64,000 nt of DNA. Origin: Actinomycetota bacterium. Its GTDB lineage: Bacteria > Actinomycetota > CADDZG01 > WHSQ01. This document shows positions 28,209 through 36,334 of this stretch, piece after piece. The stretch is taken from NCBI GenBank assembly GCA_030447315.1, contig JAUJPD010000001.1, forward strand, positions 331,493-395,492, given 5' to 3'. Numbering within the stretch: the stretch's first letter is position 1; each line of letters starts with the position of its first letter. The notes under the pieces are model-generated. The model was not told the origin of the DNA, did not search any database, and saw only the letters and a program-made list of their open reading frames with translations. The translations under genes and the position numbers were made by a program.

Positions 28209-30875
28209 TCAAGTGGCCTGTTTCTTCGCCGTCGTCTTCTTACGGGTGGTCTTCTTGGCGGCGGACGACTTGCGGGTCGTCTTCTTGCGTGACTTCGCCG
28301 GCCCTGCTGCTCTCTTCTCCGCCAGCATCTCGGCCGCGGCCGCGAGCGTCATCGTCGCGGGCGATTGGCCCTTCCGAAGAGATGCGTTGGTGGTGCCGTC
28401 GGTCACGTAGGGCCCGAAGCGACCGTCCTTGATGACGATGTTCTCCCCGGTCGCCGGGTCCGGCCCCAACTCCGCGAGCGGAGGCGATGCGGCTCTGCCC
28501 CGGCCCTTCTTGGGCTGGGCGAACAGGGTGAGAGCCTCTTCCAGCGTGATGGTGAACAGCTGCTCCTCGCTATCTATGGAGCGGGTGTCCTTGTCCTTGC
28601 GGACGTAGGGGCCGAAGCGTCCGTTCAAGGCTTCGATCGGCCGCCCGTCGGCGGGGTCGACACCTACCACTCTCGGGAGGCTCAACAGACGTAAGGCCTC
28701 GTCGAGCGTCAGCGTCGCAGGATCCATGGTGGAGAACAGCGACGACGTCGGGGGCTTCTTCTTGGATCCCTCCTCGATCTCGCCCAGTTGGACGTAGGGA
28801 CCGAAACGCCCGATCTTCAGATAGATCGGCTCGCCCGAGCCGGGATGATGCCCGAGGCTCCTGTCCCCGCTCGGCGCCGCCAGCAGTTCCTCGGCCTTGG
28901 CAACCGTGAGCTCGTCCGGCGGCAGATCGTCGGGGATCGACACGGTGTCCTTTCCCTCACGGCCGCGCTGTAGGTAGGGGCCGAACTTGCCGGGACGGGC
29001 GAAGATCTCGACGCCGTCCGCGTCCACACCGATCAAGATCGAGTTGACCTCGCGCGCATCGATCTCTTCCAGGCGTTGGGACACCATGGCGTGCAGGCCC
29101 GCCTGGCCGTTGCCGAAATAGAACTTTCGCAACCAGGGGATGGCCTCTTCCTCCCCCGCCGCGATCCCGTCGAGGTCTTCTTCCATAGACGCGGTGAACT
29201 GGTAGTCGACGAGCCTCGAGAAGTGCTCCTTGAGCAGCTTGACCACCGAGAAGGCCGTCAGCGACGGGACGAGGGCCGAGCCCTTCTTCCACACGTAGCC
29301 ACGGCTCTGGATCGTCTGGATGATGCTCGCGTAGGTCGACGGCCGGCCGACGCCCATCTCCTCTAGCTCCTTGACGAGGGAGGCTTCCGTGAAGCGAGCC
29401 GGCGGCTTGGTCTCGTGTCCCCTGGGCTGCAGATCGGCGGCTCTCACGCCCTGGCCGACCTCGAGGGCAGGGAGCCGAACGTCTCGGTCCTCGAGGGCAG
29501 CATCCGGATCATCGCTCCCCTCCACATAGGCCTTCAAGAAGCCGGGAAAGGTGATGACCTTCCCGCTCGCGGCGAACTCGGCCGGCGGCCCCGCGCTCGG
29601 TTGGGCCTCGACCCTCACCTGGGCGCTCTGGCCCCTCGCGTCGGACATCTGGGAAGCGACGGTTCTCTTCCAGATGAGCTCGTAGAGACGAGCTTCATCT
29701 GCCGACACGCCACTCGATACCTCCTCGGGCATCCGGAACGTCTCGCCGGCGGGGCGGATCGCTTCATGTGCTTCCTGGGCGTTCTTCGATCTGTTCGTGT
29801 AGCGGCGAGGTTGGTCGGGGATGTAGTCGGAGCCGTAGCGTTCCTTCGCCAGAGCGCGCGCCGCAGACACCGCGGATGCCGAGAGCGTGACGCTGTCGGT
29901 TCGCATGTAGGTGATGAACCCGTTCTCGTACAGGGTCTGCGCGGCTCGCATCGTGCGACTGGCAGTGAACCCCAGCTTGCGTCCGGCCTCCTGTTGAAGG
30001 GTGGACGTGATGAACGGCGCGTACGGTGAACGCTTGAACGGCTTCTGCTCGACCGAGGTAACCGAGAACGACGCCCCTTCCAACGCGGCCGCCAAGGCCG
30101 TGGCGGCATCCTGGCTCAGGACCAAGACGTCGCCCCGAGAGAGCTGACCTTGTGCGTCGAAGTCTTTGCCCGTGGCCACGCGGGTGCCGTCGACCGAGAG
30201 GAGGGTTGCCGCGAACATCTCGCTTGGAGAGCCGGCCGGTGCGAGGTGCGCCTCGATGTCCCAATAGGAAGCAGACCTGAAGCGCATGCGCGCCTCTTCG
30301 CGTTCCACGATCATGCGGGTGGCAACGCTTTGGACGCGACCCGCGGACAGGCCCGGCATGACCTTCTTCCACAGGACCGGGGACACCTCGAAGCCAAAGA
30401 GGCGATCGAGGATGCGCCGGCCCTCTTGAGCGTCGACCAGACGATGGTCGAGGTCCCTCGGGTTGTCCACGGCCTCCTGGATCGCTTGGGGGGTGATCTC
30501 GTGGAAGACCATCCGCTTGACCGGAACCCGTGGCGACAGGACCTCTAGAAGGTGCCAGGCTATGGATTCACCCTCGCGGTCCTCATCCGTCGCGAGGTAG
30601 AGGTTCTCCGCGCCCTTCAGTAGCTCCTTGAGCTTGGTCACCTGCGGTCTCTTCTTGCGCGGGACCACGTAGAGGGGCTTGAAGTCGTTGTCCACGTCGA
30701 CCCCGAGCCGCTTGGCCCAGGGCTCGTTCTTGTAGGCAGCGGGGATCTCGGACGCGTTCTCGGGGAGGTCCCGGATGTGCCCGATCGAAGACTCGACGAC
30801 GAAACCCTTGCCCAGGATCTTGCCGATCGTCTTCGCCTTCGCCGGTGACTCGACGATGACCAGGTTCTTAGCCAC
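28209..30875 (-). CDS. topA: DNA topoisomerase I
   Basis: Relaxes negative supercoils. 888 aa from the GTG at 30875, which has AAGGAGA 5 nt upstream and is followed by AKNLVIVESPAKAKTIGKIL, the Toprim start. Catalytic tyrosine is in GFITYMRTDSVTLS. The C-terminus carries four topoisomerase C-terminal repeats, each with an RFGPYV or KFGPYL core, and ends in a lysine-rich tail of TTRKK/SAAKK units as in other actinobacteria. An extension of the frame upstream to 31385 overlaps the dedA gene and is rejected. Confidence 0.96.
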   Translation of the reverse strand: MAKNLVIVESPAKAKTIGKILGKGFVVESSIGHIRDLPENASEIPAAYKNEPWAKRLGVDVDNDFKPLYVVPRKKRPQVTKLKELLKGAENLYLATDEDREGESIAWHLLEVLSPRVPVKRMVFHEITPQAIQEAVDNPRDLDHRLVDAQEGRRILDRLFGFEVSPVLWKKVMPGLSAGRVQSVATRMIVEREEARMRFRSASYWDIEAHLAPAGSPSEMFAATLLSVDGTRVATGKDFDAQGQLSRGDVLVLSQDAATALAAALEGASFSVTSVEQKPFKRSPYAPFITSTLQQEAGRKLGFTASRTMRAAQTLYENGFITYMRTDSVTLSASAVSAARALAKERYGSDYIPDQPRRYTNRSKNAQEAHEAIRPAGETFRMPEEVSSGVSADEARLYELIWKRTVASQMSDARGQSAQVRVEAQPSAGPPAEFAASGKVITFPGFLKAYVEGSDDPDAALEDRDVRLPALEVGQGVRAADLQPRGHETKPPARFTEASLVKELEEMGVGRPSTYASIIQTIQSRGYVWKKGSALVPSLTAFSVVKLLKEHFSRLVDYQFTASMEEDLDGIAAGEEEAIPWLRKFYFGNGQAGLHAMVSQRLEEIDAREVNSILIGVDADGVEIFARPGKFGPYLQRGREGKDTVSIPDDLPPDELTVAKAEELLAAPSGDRSLGHHPGSGEPIYLKIGRFGPYVQLGEIEEGSKKKPPTSSLFSTMDPATLTLDEALRLLSLPRVVGVDPADGRPIEALNGRFGPYVRKDKDTRSIDSEEQLFTITLEEALTLFAQPKKGRGRAASPPLAELGPDPATGENIVIKDGRFGPYVTDGTTNASLRKGQSPATMTLAAAAEMLAEKRAAGPAKSRKKTTRKSSAAKKTTRKKTTAKKQAT

Positions 30876-31052
30876 GGATCTCCTTGGTAGCGGGTAGCGG
30901 GCCCCGGGGGGCTTGCCGGGGGCGCTGGGGCAGGCAGGCCTCTTGGCTGCCGCCGGTATCCCATTGATATCAGTCGCTGTCAACCGTTCGGGCACGCCGC
31001 CCGGTTCCACGAGAGGACGGATAGGCCTCACTCTGCGTCTAGCATCCGCCCC

Positions 31053-31691
31053 GTGGACGCCCTGGTCGAACCCCTGATAACGCTCATGGAGCGGTGGGTG
31101 GAGGACTACGGGTACGCCGCCATCTTCCTGCTGATGCTGTTGGAGTCGGCGCTGATCCCCTTCCCCAGCGAGGTGACGATGTTGGCGGGAGGTTTCTACG
31201 CCGCCGAGGGCTCGCTCGACCTTTTCTGGGTGGGGGCGGCCGGGGTGCTGGGCAACATGGTGGGGTCCTGGATCGCCTACGCCATCGGGCGCAAGACCGG
31301 CCGTGCCGTGCTCGACCGTTACGGCCGGTTCGTGCTGATCCGGAGCCATGACGTCGATAGAGCCGAGGTGTGGTGGGAGCGTCACGGAGAGGCGGCCACC
31401 TTCTTCAGCCGATTGCTGCCGGTCATCCGGACCTTCATCTCGCTGCCCGCAGGGATCGCGAGGATGCCGCTGGGGAAGTTCAGCATCTACACGTTCTTGG
31501 GGGTCGTGCCCTGGACGTACGGGCTGGCTTATCTAGGGGTCGTCGTCGGCGAGAACTGGGAACGGGTCCTGGCCTATTTCGACCTGCCCACGCTGTTGAT
31601 CGCGGGGGCTTTGATCGTGATCGTCGGGATCTGGTATCTGCGACGTCGCAAGCAGTCGAAAGCGCCTGCGGAGACGAAGGTCGCCGATTAG
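31053..31691 (+). CDS. DedA family (SNARE-associated) membrane protein
   Basis: 212 aa, several membrane helices. Typical DedA features: YAAIFLLMLLESALIPFPSE, GSWIAYAIGRKTGRAVLDRYG, FFSRLLPVIRTFISLPAGIARM and a helix near the C-terminus. DedA proteins act in membrane homeostasis, some as undecaprenyl-phosphate or phospholipid flippases. The arginine in RLLPVIRTF and the acidic residue in LLESALIP are the expected functional positions. Transcribed away from topA and convergent with the HD protein. Confidence 0.9.
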   Translation: MDALVEPLITLMERWVEDYGYAAIFLLMLLESALIPFPSEVTMLAGGFYAAEGSLDLFWVGAAGVLGNMVGSWIAYAIGRKTGRAVLDRYGRFVLIRSHDVDRAEVWWERHGEAATFFSRLLPVIRTFISLPAGIARMPLGKFSIYTFLGVVPWTYGLAYLGVVVGENWERVLAYFDLPTLLIAGALIVIVGIWYLRRRKQSKAPAETKVAD

Positions 31692-32239
31692 GCCAGCTCG
31701 ATCTCCTCGGCGATCTCCTGCAGGCCCCCGATCGAGATGGCGATGAAATCGTCCATCGGAATCCCGATCTTGTCCTCGACGTCACGGATCTCCTCCCGCT
31801 CGACGCCGGGGGCGAAGGACTTCTCTTTCAGCTTCTTCTTGACCGAGGAGACTTTCATCCCCGCAGCTTTCTCCGGACGTACGAGCGCACTGGCGACGAG
31901 AAGGCCGGCGATGGCGTCCGCGTGGACGATGGCTCGCGACATGAGGTCGGTGCGGTAGCGGGGATCCTTGTGGGCAACGATCGCGTTCAGAACCGCTTCA
32001 TCTGAATAACCTTCCTCGCGCAGCCACTCGAGCGCCAGTTCGGTGTGCCGGTCGAAATCGTCTGCCGTCCGATCGTAGTCGAGGTCGTGGAAGAGACCGG
32101 CGTAGCCCCATCGCTGTTCGTCCTCACCGAAATGGCGGGCCAGTGATCGCATGACTCCCTCGACGGAGATGAGGTGCCGGTAGGTGATCTCCTTGTCCGT
32201 GTACTTGCGGACCAACCCGAGGGCGTCCTCGCGCTCCAT
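31688..32239 (-). CDS. HD-domain phosphohydrolase-like protein
   Basis: 183 aa. The HD pattern is visible: H at HLISVEGVMRSLARH, the HD pair in YAGLFHDLDYD, a further His at FDRHTELAL, and the distal His/Asp in IVHADAIAGLL. This small HDIG-like family acts on phosphoester substrates; specificity cannot be read from sequence. Its 3' end overlaps the dedA 3' end by 4 nt (convergent). Confidence 0.8.
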   Translation of the reverse strand: MEREDALGLVRKYTDKEITYRHLISVEGVMRSLARHFGEDEQRWGYAGLFHDLDYDRTADDFDRHTELALEWLREEGYSDEAVLNAIVAHKDPRYRTDLMSRAIVHADAIAGLLVASALVRPEKAAGMKVSSVKKKLKEKSFAPGVEREEIRDVEDKIGIPMDDFIAISIGGLQEIAEEIELA

Positions 32240-32249
32240 CTGTGTGGTT

Positions 32250-32927
32250 CTAGTCGCCGGCGAGCGCGCGCTTCAGGTCGGCCTCGGCCTCGGGCGAGGC
32301 GAGAGCCATGACCTCGTCGCCGACGTGCAGCGGAGTCTCTTTCGTAGGAGCAACCACGTGTCGGTCGCGCACGACCGCAACCAACGTGCAGTCGGGAGGC
32401 ATGGCCAGCTCTCCCACCGTCTTGCCGTCCGCAGGGGAGCCCTCCGCCAGGGTGACCTCGAGTAGCGAGACCTTGCCCTGCTCGAGTTGGAGAAGCTTGA
32501 CAAGGTCACCCACCGAGACGGCTTCTTCGACCAGAGCGGTCAACAGGTGTGGCGTGCTCACCGCAACATCGACGCCCCAGGTCTCGGTGAACAGCCACTG
32601 GTTGTCGGGATGATTCACGCGCGCGACCACCCTCGGAACGGTGAACTCCTGCTTGGCCAGAAGCGAGATGACGAGGTTGTCCTCGTCGTCACCCGTCGCC
32701 GCCACCATGACCTCGCAAGATGTCAGGACCGCCGCGTCCAAGGTATGGAGCTCGCACGCGTCGCCGCGTACCCAGCTGACGTCCAACTCCTCCTTGAGAG
32801 ACTCGATGAGGGCTTCGTTCTGCTCGATGACGACGACCTCGTGGCCCTTGGCGCGCAGGTCTTTCGCCACGAAGCTGCCGACGTTTCCTGCACCGGCGAT
32901 GGCGATCCGGATCGATCTCGGGCTCAT
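32250..32927 (-). CDS. TrkA-type potassium uptake regulator (downstream copy)
   Basis: 225 aa: Rossmann RCK_N domain with IAIAGAGNVGSFVAKDL and VVVIEQNEALIESLKEEL, then VMVAATGDDEDNLVISLLAK, and a C-terminal TrkA_C domain (LPPDCTLVAVVRDRHV-like). TrkA/Ktr proteins bind NAD(H), ATP or c-di-AMP and gate K+ transport. It overlaps its sister gene by 4 nt, the arrangement of mycobacterial ceoB/ceoC. Confidence 0.92.
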   Translation of the reverse strand: MSPRSIRIAIAGAGNVGSFVAKDLRAKGHEVVVIEQNEALIESLKEELDVSWVRGDACELHTLDAAVLTSCEVMVAATGDDEDNLVISLLAKQEFTVPRVVARVNHPDNQWLFTETWGVDVAVSTPHLLTALVEEAVSVGDLVKLLQLEQGKVSLLEVTLAEGSPADGKTVGELAMPPDCTLVAVVRDRHVVAPTKETPLHVGDEVMALASPEAEADLKRALAGD

Positions 32928-33586
32928 TCGGGTTGACCTATCTTCTTGATCTCTTCGTCCATGTCTGCCAGATGACCCCGGGCTGCCGATAGATAGAGGA
33001 TGTCTCCCTCCTGGATGGTGAAGTCGCCGTCCGGTATACGCGGGACGCCGAATCGACTGATGGCGACCACACGGCGAAGGGCCGGCGTGTCCACCTGCAA
33101 GGCCTTCTTACCGACGATCTCGGCTGGAACGGGCACCGCCGTCACGACTACCTCGCCGTTATCGACGGTGTATTCCACCGGAACCTCGTCCGGAATCATC
33201 GACCGCAGGATCTGGTCAGTCGTCCACCGAACCGTGGCAACGGTCTGGATGCCCAGGCGCTGGTAGATCTGCGCCCGCCGAGGGTCGTAGATCCTGGCCA
33301 CCACCTGCGAGACGCGGTAGTGGTCCTTGGCCACACGGGCCGCAAGGATATTGGAGTTGTCTCCGCTGGTGACGGCGGCGAACGCGTTCGCCTCCTCGAT
33401 CCCGGCCTCGGTGAGGACCTCTCGGTCGAAGGCGAAGCCCACGATCGTCTTGCCGGAGAAATCCGGCTTCAGTCGCTCGAACGCCTTCCGATTCTTGTCG
33501 ACGATGGCGATCGAATGACCCAGACGTTGGAGGTTCGTGGCAAGCTCGGAGCCAACCCGGCCGCACCCGGCGATGATGACGTGCAC
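32924..33586 (-). CDS. TrkA-type potassium uptake regulator (upstream copy)
   Basis: 220 aa: RCK_N with VIIAGCGRVGSELATNLQRL and SIAIVDKNRKAFERL, AAVTSGDNSNILAARVAKDH, YDPRRAQIYQRLGIQTVATV, followed by a TrkA_C domain (LPTISAG-side strand on the opposite strand is not coding). The two TrkA proteins probably form a hetero-oligomeric gate. Divergent from the OB-fold gene and KimA-like permease, which makes that permease or a distant Trk channel the likely partner. Confidence 0.92.
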   Translation of the reverse strand: MHVIIAGCGRVGSELATNLQRLGHSIAIVDKNRKAFERLKPDFSGKTIVGFAFDREVLTEAGIEEANAFAAVTSGDNSNILAARVAKDHYRVSQVVARIYDPRRAQIYQRLGIQTVATVRWTTDQILRSMIPDEVPVEYTVDNGEVVVTAVPVPAEIVGKKALQVDTPALRRVVAISRFGVPRIPDGDFTIQEGDILYLSAARGHLADMDEEIKKIGQPE

Positions 33587-33645
33587 GTCTTGCGCTCCTT
33601 CTAAGGCGACCTAGCAGCGCGGCGATACTGCCATACTTGCCGGTC

Positions 33646-34023
33646 GTGACTTTCCTCAACGAGCTGGTTGAAAAGCTGGCCCGCCCGGCGCAGGAGATTC
33701 GAGCCGAGCACCTCCAAGAGTGGGCCGCCTCCATCCCCGGGACCGTTCGGATCGAGGACGCCCAGTCCCGGTGCCGCTGCAAGATCGCCGGGGTCATTCA
33801 GAACATTCGCATCGATCCCCGTGAGGGAAGCGGATCGATCGAAGCCACGATCTTCGATGGGACGGGTCTCCTCATCGTGAAGTGGCTCGGACGACAGAAG
33901 CTCTCCGGTATCCGCCTTGGCGCGGGACTCATCCTGGAGGGAACAGTGGGAGAGGGCCGGGCCAAGCACCTGCAGGTCTTGAACCCGGAATACCAGCTGC
34001 TTCCGGCGCCGGAACACGGGTAG
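33646..34023 (+). CDS. OB-fold nucleic-acid-binding-like protein
   Basis: 125 aa from the GTG at 33646 (a TTG at 33637 is possible). An OB-fold core is visible: CRCKIAGVIQNIRIDPREGS, SIEATIFDGTGLLIVKWLG and LGAGLILEGTVGEGRAKHLQ, similar to the OB domain of RecG-like proteins. In mycobacteria an OB-fold gene also lies near ceoB/ceoC. Ends 9 nt before the permease start, so probably co-transcribed with it. Ligand unknown. Confidence 0.78.
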   Translation: MTFLNELVEKLARPAQEIRAEHLQEWAASIPGTVRIEDAQSRCRCKIAGVIQNIRIDPREGSGSIEATIFDGTGLLIVKWLGRQKLSGIRLGAGLILEGTVGEGRAKHLQVLNPEYQLLPAPEHG

Positions 34024-34032
34024 AGGCACCGG

Positions 34033-36282
34033 ATGGGGAAGGCACCCGCCGCCCTGAAGCGGGTCATGCTCGGCAGACCGATGTCCTCCGGCGAGCTGGG
34101 GCACACACTGCTGCCGAAGGGCATCGCTCTACCGGTGTTCGCCTCTGACGCCTTGTCGTCGATGGCTTACGCGACCCAGGAGATCCTCTTGGTCCTCGCC
34201 CTCGTGGGGGTGTCTGCCCTGTCACTGGTGGTCCCGATCGCGCTCGCGGTAGCCGCTCTGCTCGCCATCGTCATCGTTTCTTATCGCCAGATCGTGAGGG
34301 CTTATCCCGGGGGTGGAGGGGCATACGTCGTTGCCTACGAGAACCTCGGTTTCACGGCAGGTCTAGCGGTGGGCGCCGCCCTGCTTCTCGACTACATCCT
34401 CACCGTCTCGGTCTCGATCACCGCCGGGGGGGACGCTATCGTCTCAGCGATCCCAAGCCTGGCCGAGCACAAGGTTGCTCTCACTTTGGGTCTTATCGCA
34501 CTGGTGACGCTCGCCAACCTGCGGGGTTCGAAGGAATCCGGGCGGATCTTCGCGGTGCCCACCTACGGGTTCGTGGTGGCCATCTACGTTCTGATCGTCA
34601 CTGGACTCGTGAAATGTGTCGGTGGATGCCCGCAAGCCGAAAGCGCGGGCGAGCATCTCGAGCCGGAAAGCATGCTTACGGCGTTCATTCTGCTGAAAGC
34701 CTTCGCGGCCGGCACCACGGCTCTGACCGGAGTCGAAGCGATAGCCGAGGGGGTGCCGGTCTTCCGTTTCCCTCAATCGAAGAACGCGGCGGCCACGCTT
34801 GGGATCTTGGGCGTGCTGTCGATCTCGATGTTCATCGGGGTCTCGTGGCTCACCGACCAGACGAACGTCGTCTACACCGAAGAAGCGACACGCACCGTGG
34901 TCGCGCAGGTGGCAAATGCCGTCTTCGGTGGTGGACCGATGTTCTACGTGATCCAGGTCCTAACCGCCTTGATCCTGATCCTGGCGGCCAACACGGCTTA
35001 CACCGGGTTCCCGGTGCTTGCCTCGATCCTGGCAAAAGACAAGATGATGCCGCGCCAGTTCAGGATCCGGGGGGACCGGCTTGTCTTCTCCAACGGCATC
35101 GTGATCCTGGCGATCGCCGCGTCGATTCTCGTCGTCGTCTTCGACGCGAACCTCAACAAGTTGATCCAGCTTTATCTGGTTGGCGTCTTCTTGTCCTTCA
35201 CGCTCGCCCAGGCCGGAACCGTGATGAGGTGGCGAAGGACCCGCGAGCCCGGCTGGCAGAGAAGCGCTCTGATCAACGCGTTCGGTGGCAGCGTGACGGG
35301 CATCGTCCTCGTAGTGGTGATACTCACCAAGTTCGAGACAGGTGCCTGGATCATCATCGTGGCGACGCCTGTGGTCATGTACCTGATGCGCGCTGTCTAC
35401 AAGCACTACACGTACGTAGGGGACCAGCTCGGTCATCCTGAACGGAAACCTCTTGATAGAAGACCAGGCAACGCGCACTTCGTGATCCTGGTCGGGAGAG
35501 TCGATGCGGCAGCTGCCCGTGCCGTGGGATACGCCCGCTCCACCAGGTCGGTCGACATGTCTGCGCTTACCTTTGACGCCGCGAATCACGGCTCCTGGCG
35601 GCGGTTGGCCCCCGATATCCCTCTCGAGACTCTGAGCGTGAAGACACACGATGCCGTGCTGGCGCGCCTCCGGGAGCGACGCGCCTCGCTGCCGCAGAAC
35701 GACTTCCTTACGGTCATCACGCCGGAGGTGTTGAAGGGCGAGGGTCTGCTCGAGATCATCCGGCACCCCGGCCTCCACAGGCTGAAAGCCAAGCTGGTGA
35801 AGGAGGCTGACATCCAGGTACTCGACATCCCTCTGGTCGCCGCAGACATCGACCCCGCTGTCGACCAGGCTCACGAGCCGGCGCGTCACCACGTGGTGGT
35901 GTTCATCTCTGCAGTGCACAACGCGGTTCTGGAAGCGATCGAGTACGCCGAAACGCTGCGACCGACTGACATCCGCGCGGTTTCGTTCGGGCTCGACCCG
36001 GAAGAGACCGAGCGGCTGGGAGATCGCTGGTTGGAGGCGCGCGTGCCACATCCCTTGGAGATCGAGGAGTCTCCCTATCGCGACCTCGGTGAATCGGTCG
36101 TGCGCTACATCAAGCGGTTCGCCCCGGACGGAGTCAACCGGGTCGTGACCGTCGTCATCCCGGAGTTCATCGTCCGCAAGCGCCGGCACCAGGTGCTCCA
36201 TGGCCAGACCGCTTTGATCGTGAAGCGACGGATGCTCTTCGAGAGTGGCGTCGTGGTCGTGTCGGTCCCCTACCACCTGTAA
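34033..36282 (+). CDS. APC-superfamily permease, KimA-type potassium importer
   Basis: 749 aa: about 12 membrane helices (residues about 30-460) then a 280-aa cytosolic domain. Close to B. subtilis KimA in key segments: LPVFASDALSSMAYATQEIL, SYRQIVRAYPGGGGAYVVA, LLLDYILTVSVSITAGGDAI, TLANLRGSKESGRIF and GTTALTGVEAIAEGVPVF. KimA is a high-affinity H+/K+ symporter controlled by c-di-AMP; mycobacterial homologue Rv2690c also neighbours the trkA pair. Transport of K+ is inferred from family and context. Ends at a strong bidirectional terminator. Confidence 0.88.
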   Translation: MGKAPAALKRVMLGRPMSSGELGHTLLPKGIALPVFASDALSSMAYATQEILLVLALVGVSALSLVVPIALAVAALLAIVIVSYRQIVRAYPGGGGAYVVAYENLGFTAGLAVGAALLLDYILTVSVSITAGGDAIVSAIPSLAEHKVALTLGLIALVTLANLRGSKESGRIFAVPTYGFVVAIYVLIVTGLVKCVGGCPQAESAGEHLEPESMLTAFILLKAFAAGTTALTGVEAIAEGVPVFRFPQSKNAAATLGILGVLSISMFIGVSWLTDQTNVVYTEEATRTVVAQVANAVFGGGPMFYVIQVLTALILILAANTAYTGFPVLASILAKDKMMPRQFRIRGDRLVFSNGIVILAIAASILVVVFDANLNKLIQLYLVGVFLSFTLAQAGTVMRWRRTREPGWQRSALINAFGGSVTGIVLVVVILTKFETGAWIIIVATPVVMYLMRAVYKHYTYVGDQLGHPERKPLDRRPGNAHFVILVGRVDAAAARAVGYARSTRSVDMSALTFDAANHGSWRRLAPDIPLETLSVKTHDAVLARLRERRASLPQNDFLTVITPEVLKGEGLLEIIRHPGLHRLKAKLVKEADIQVLDIPLVAADIDPAVDQAHEPARHHVVVFISAVHNAVLEAIEYAETLRPTDIRAVSFGLDPEETERLGDRWLEARVPHPLEIEESPYRDLGESVVRYIKRFAPDGVNRVVTVVIPEFIVRKRRHQVLHGQTALIVKRRMLFESGVVVVSVPYHL

Positions 36283-36285
36283 AAG

Positions 36286-36316
36286 AAAAGGCCCCCCGGT
36301 GACCGGGGGGCCTTTT
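36286..36316. terminator. Bidirectional intrinsic terminator between the KimA-like permease and hppA
   Basis: Perfect inverted repeat AAAAGGCCCCCCGGTG / ACCGGGGGGCCTTTT, with a T run at the end of the stem on either strand. It sits between the convergent stops at 36282 and 36335 and should serve both. Confidence 0.95.
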
Positions 36317-36334
36317 CTCTGAAAGCTCGTGGAG

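Noticed and set aside
28209..31385. A 1058-aa version of topA starting at 31385
   Set aside because: The Toprim start and a good ribosome site place the start at 30875; the extension overlaps dedA.
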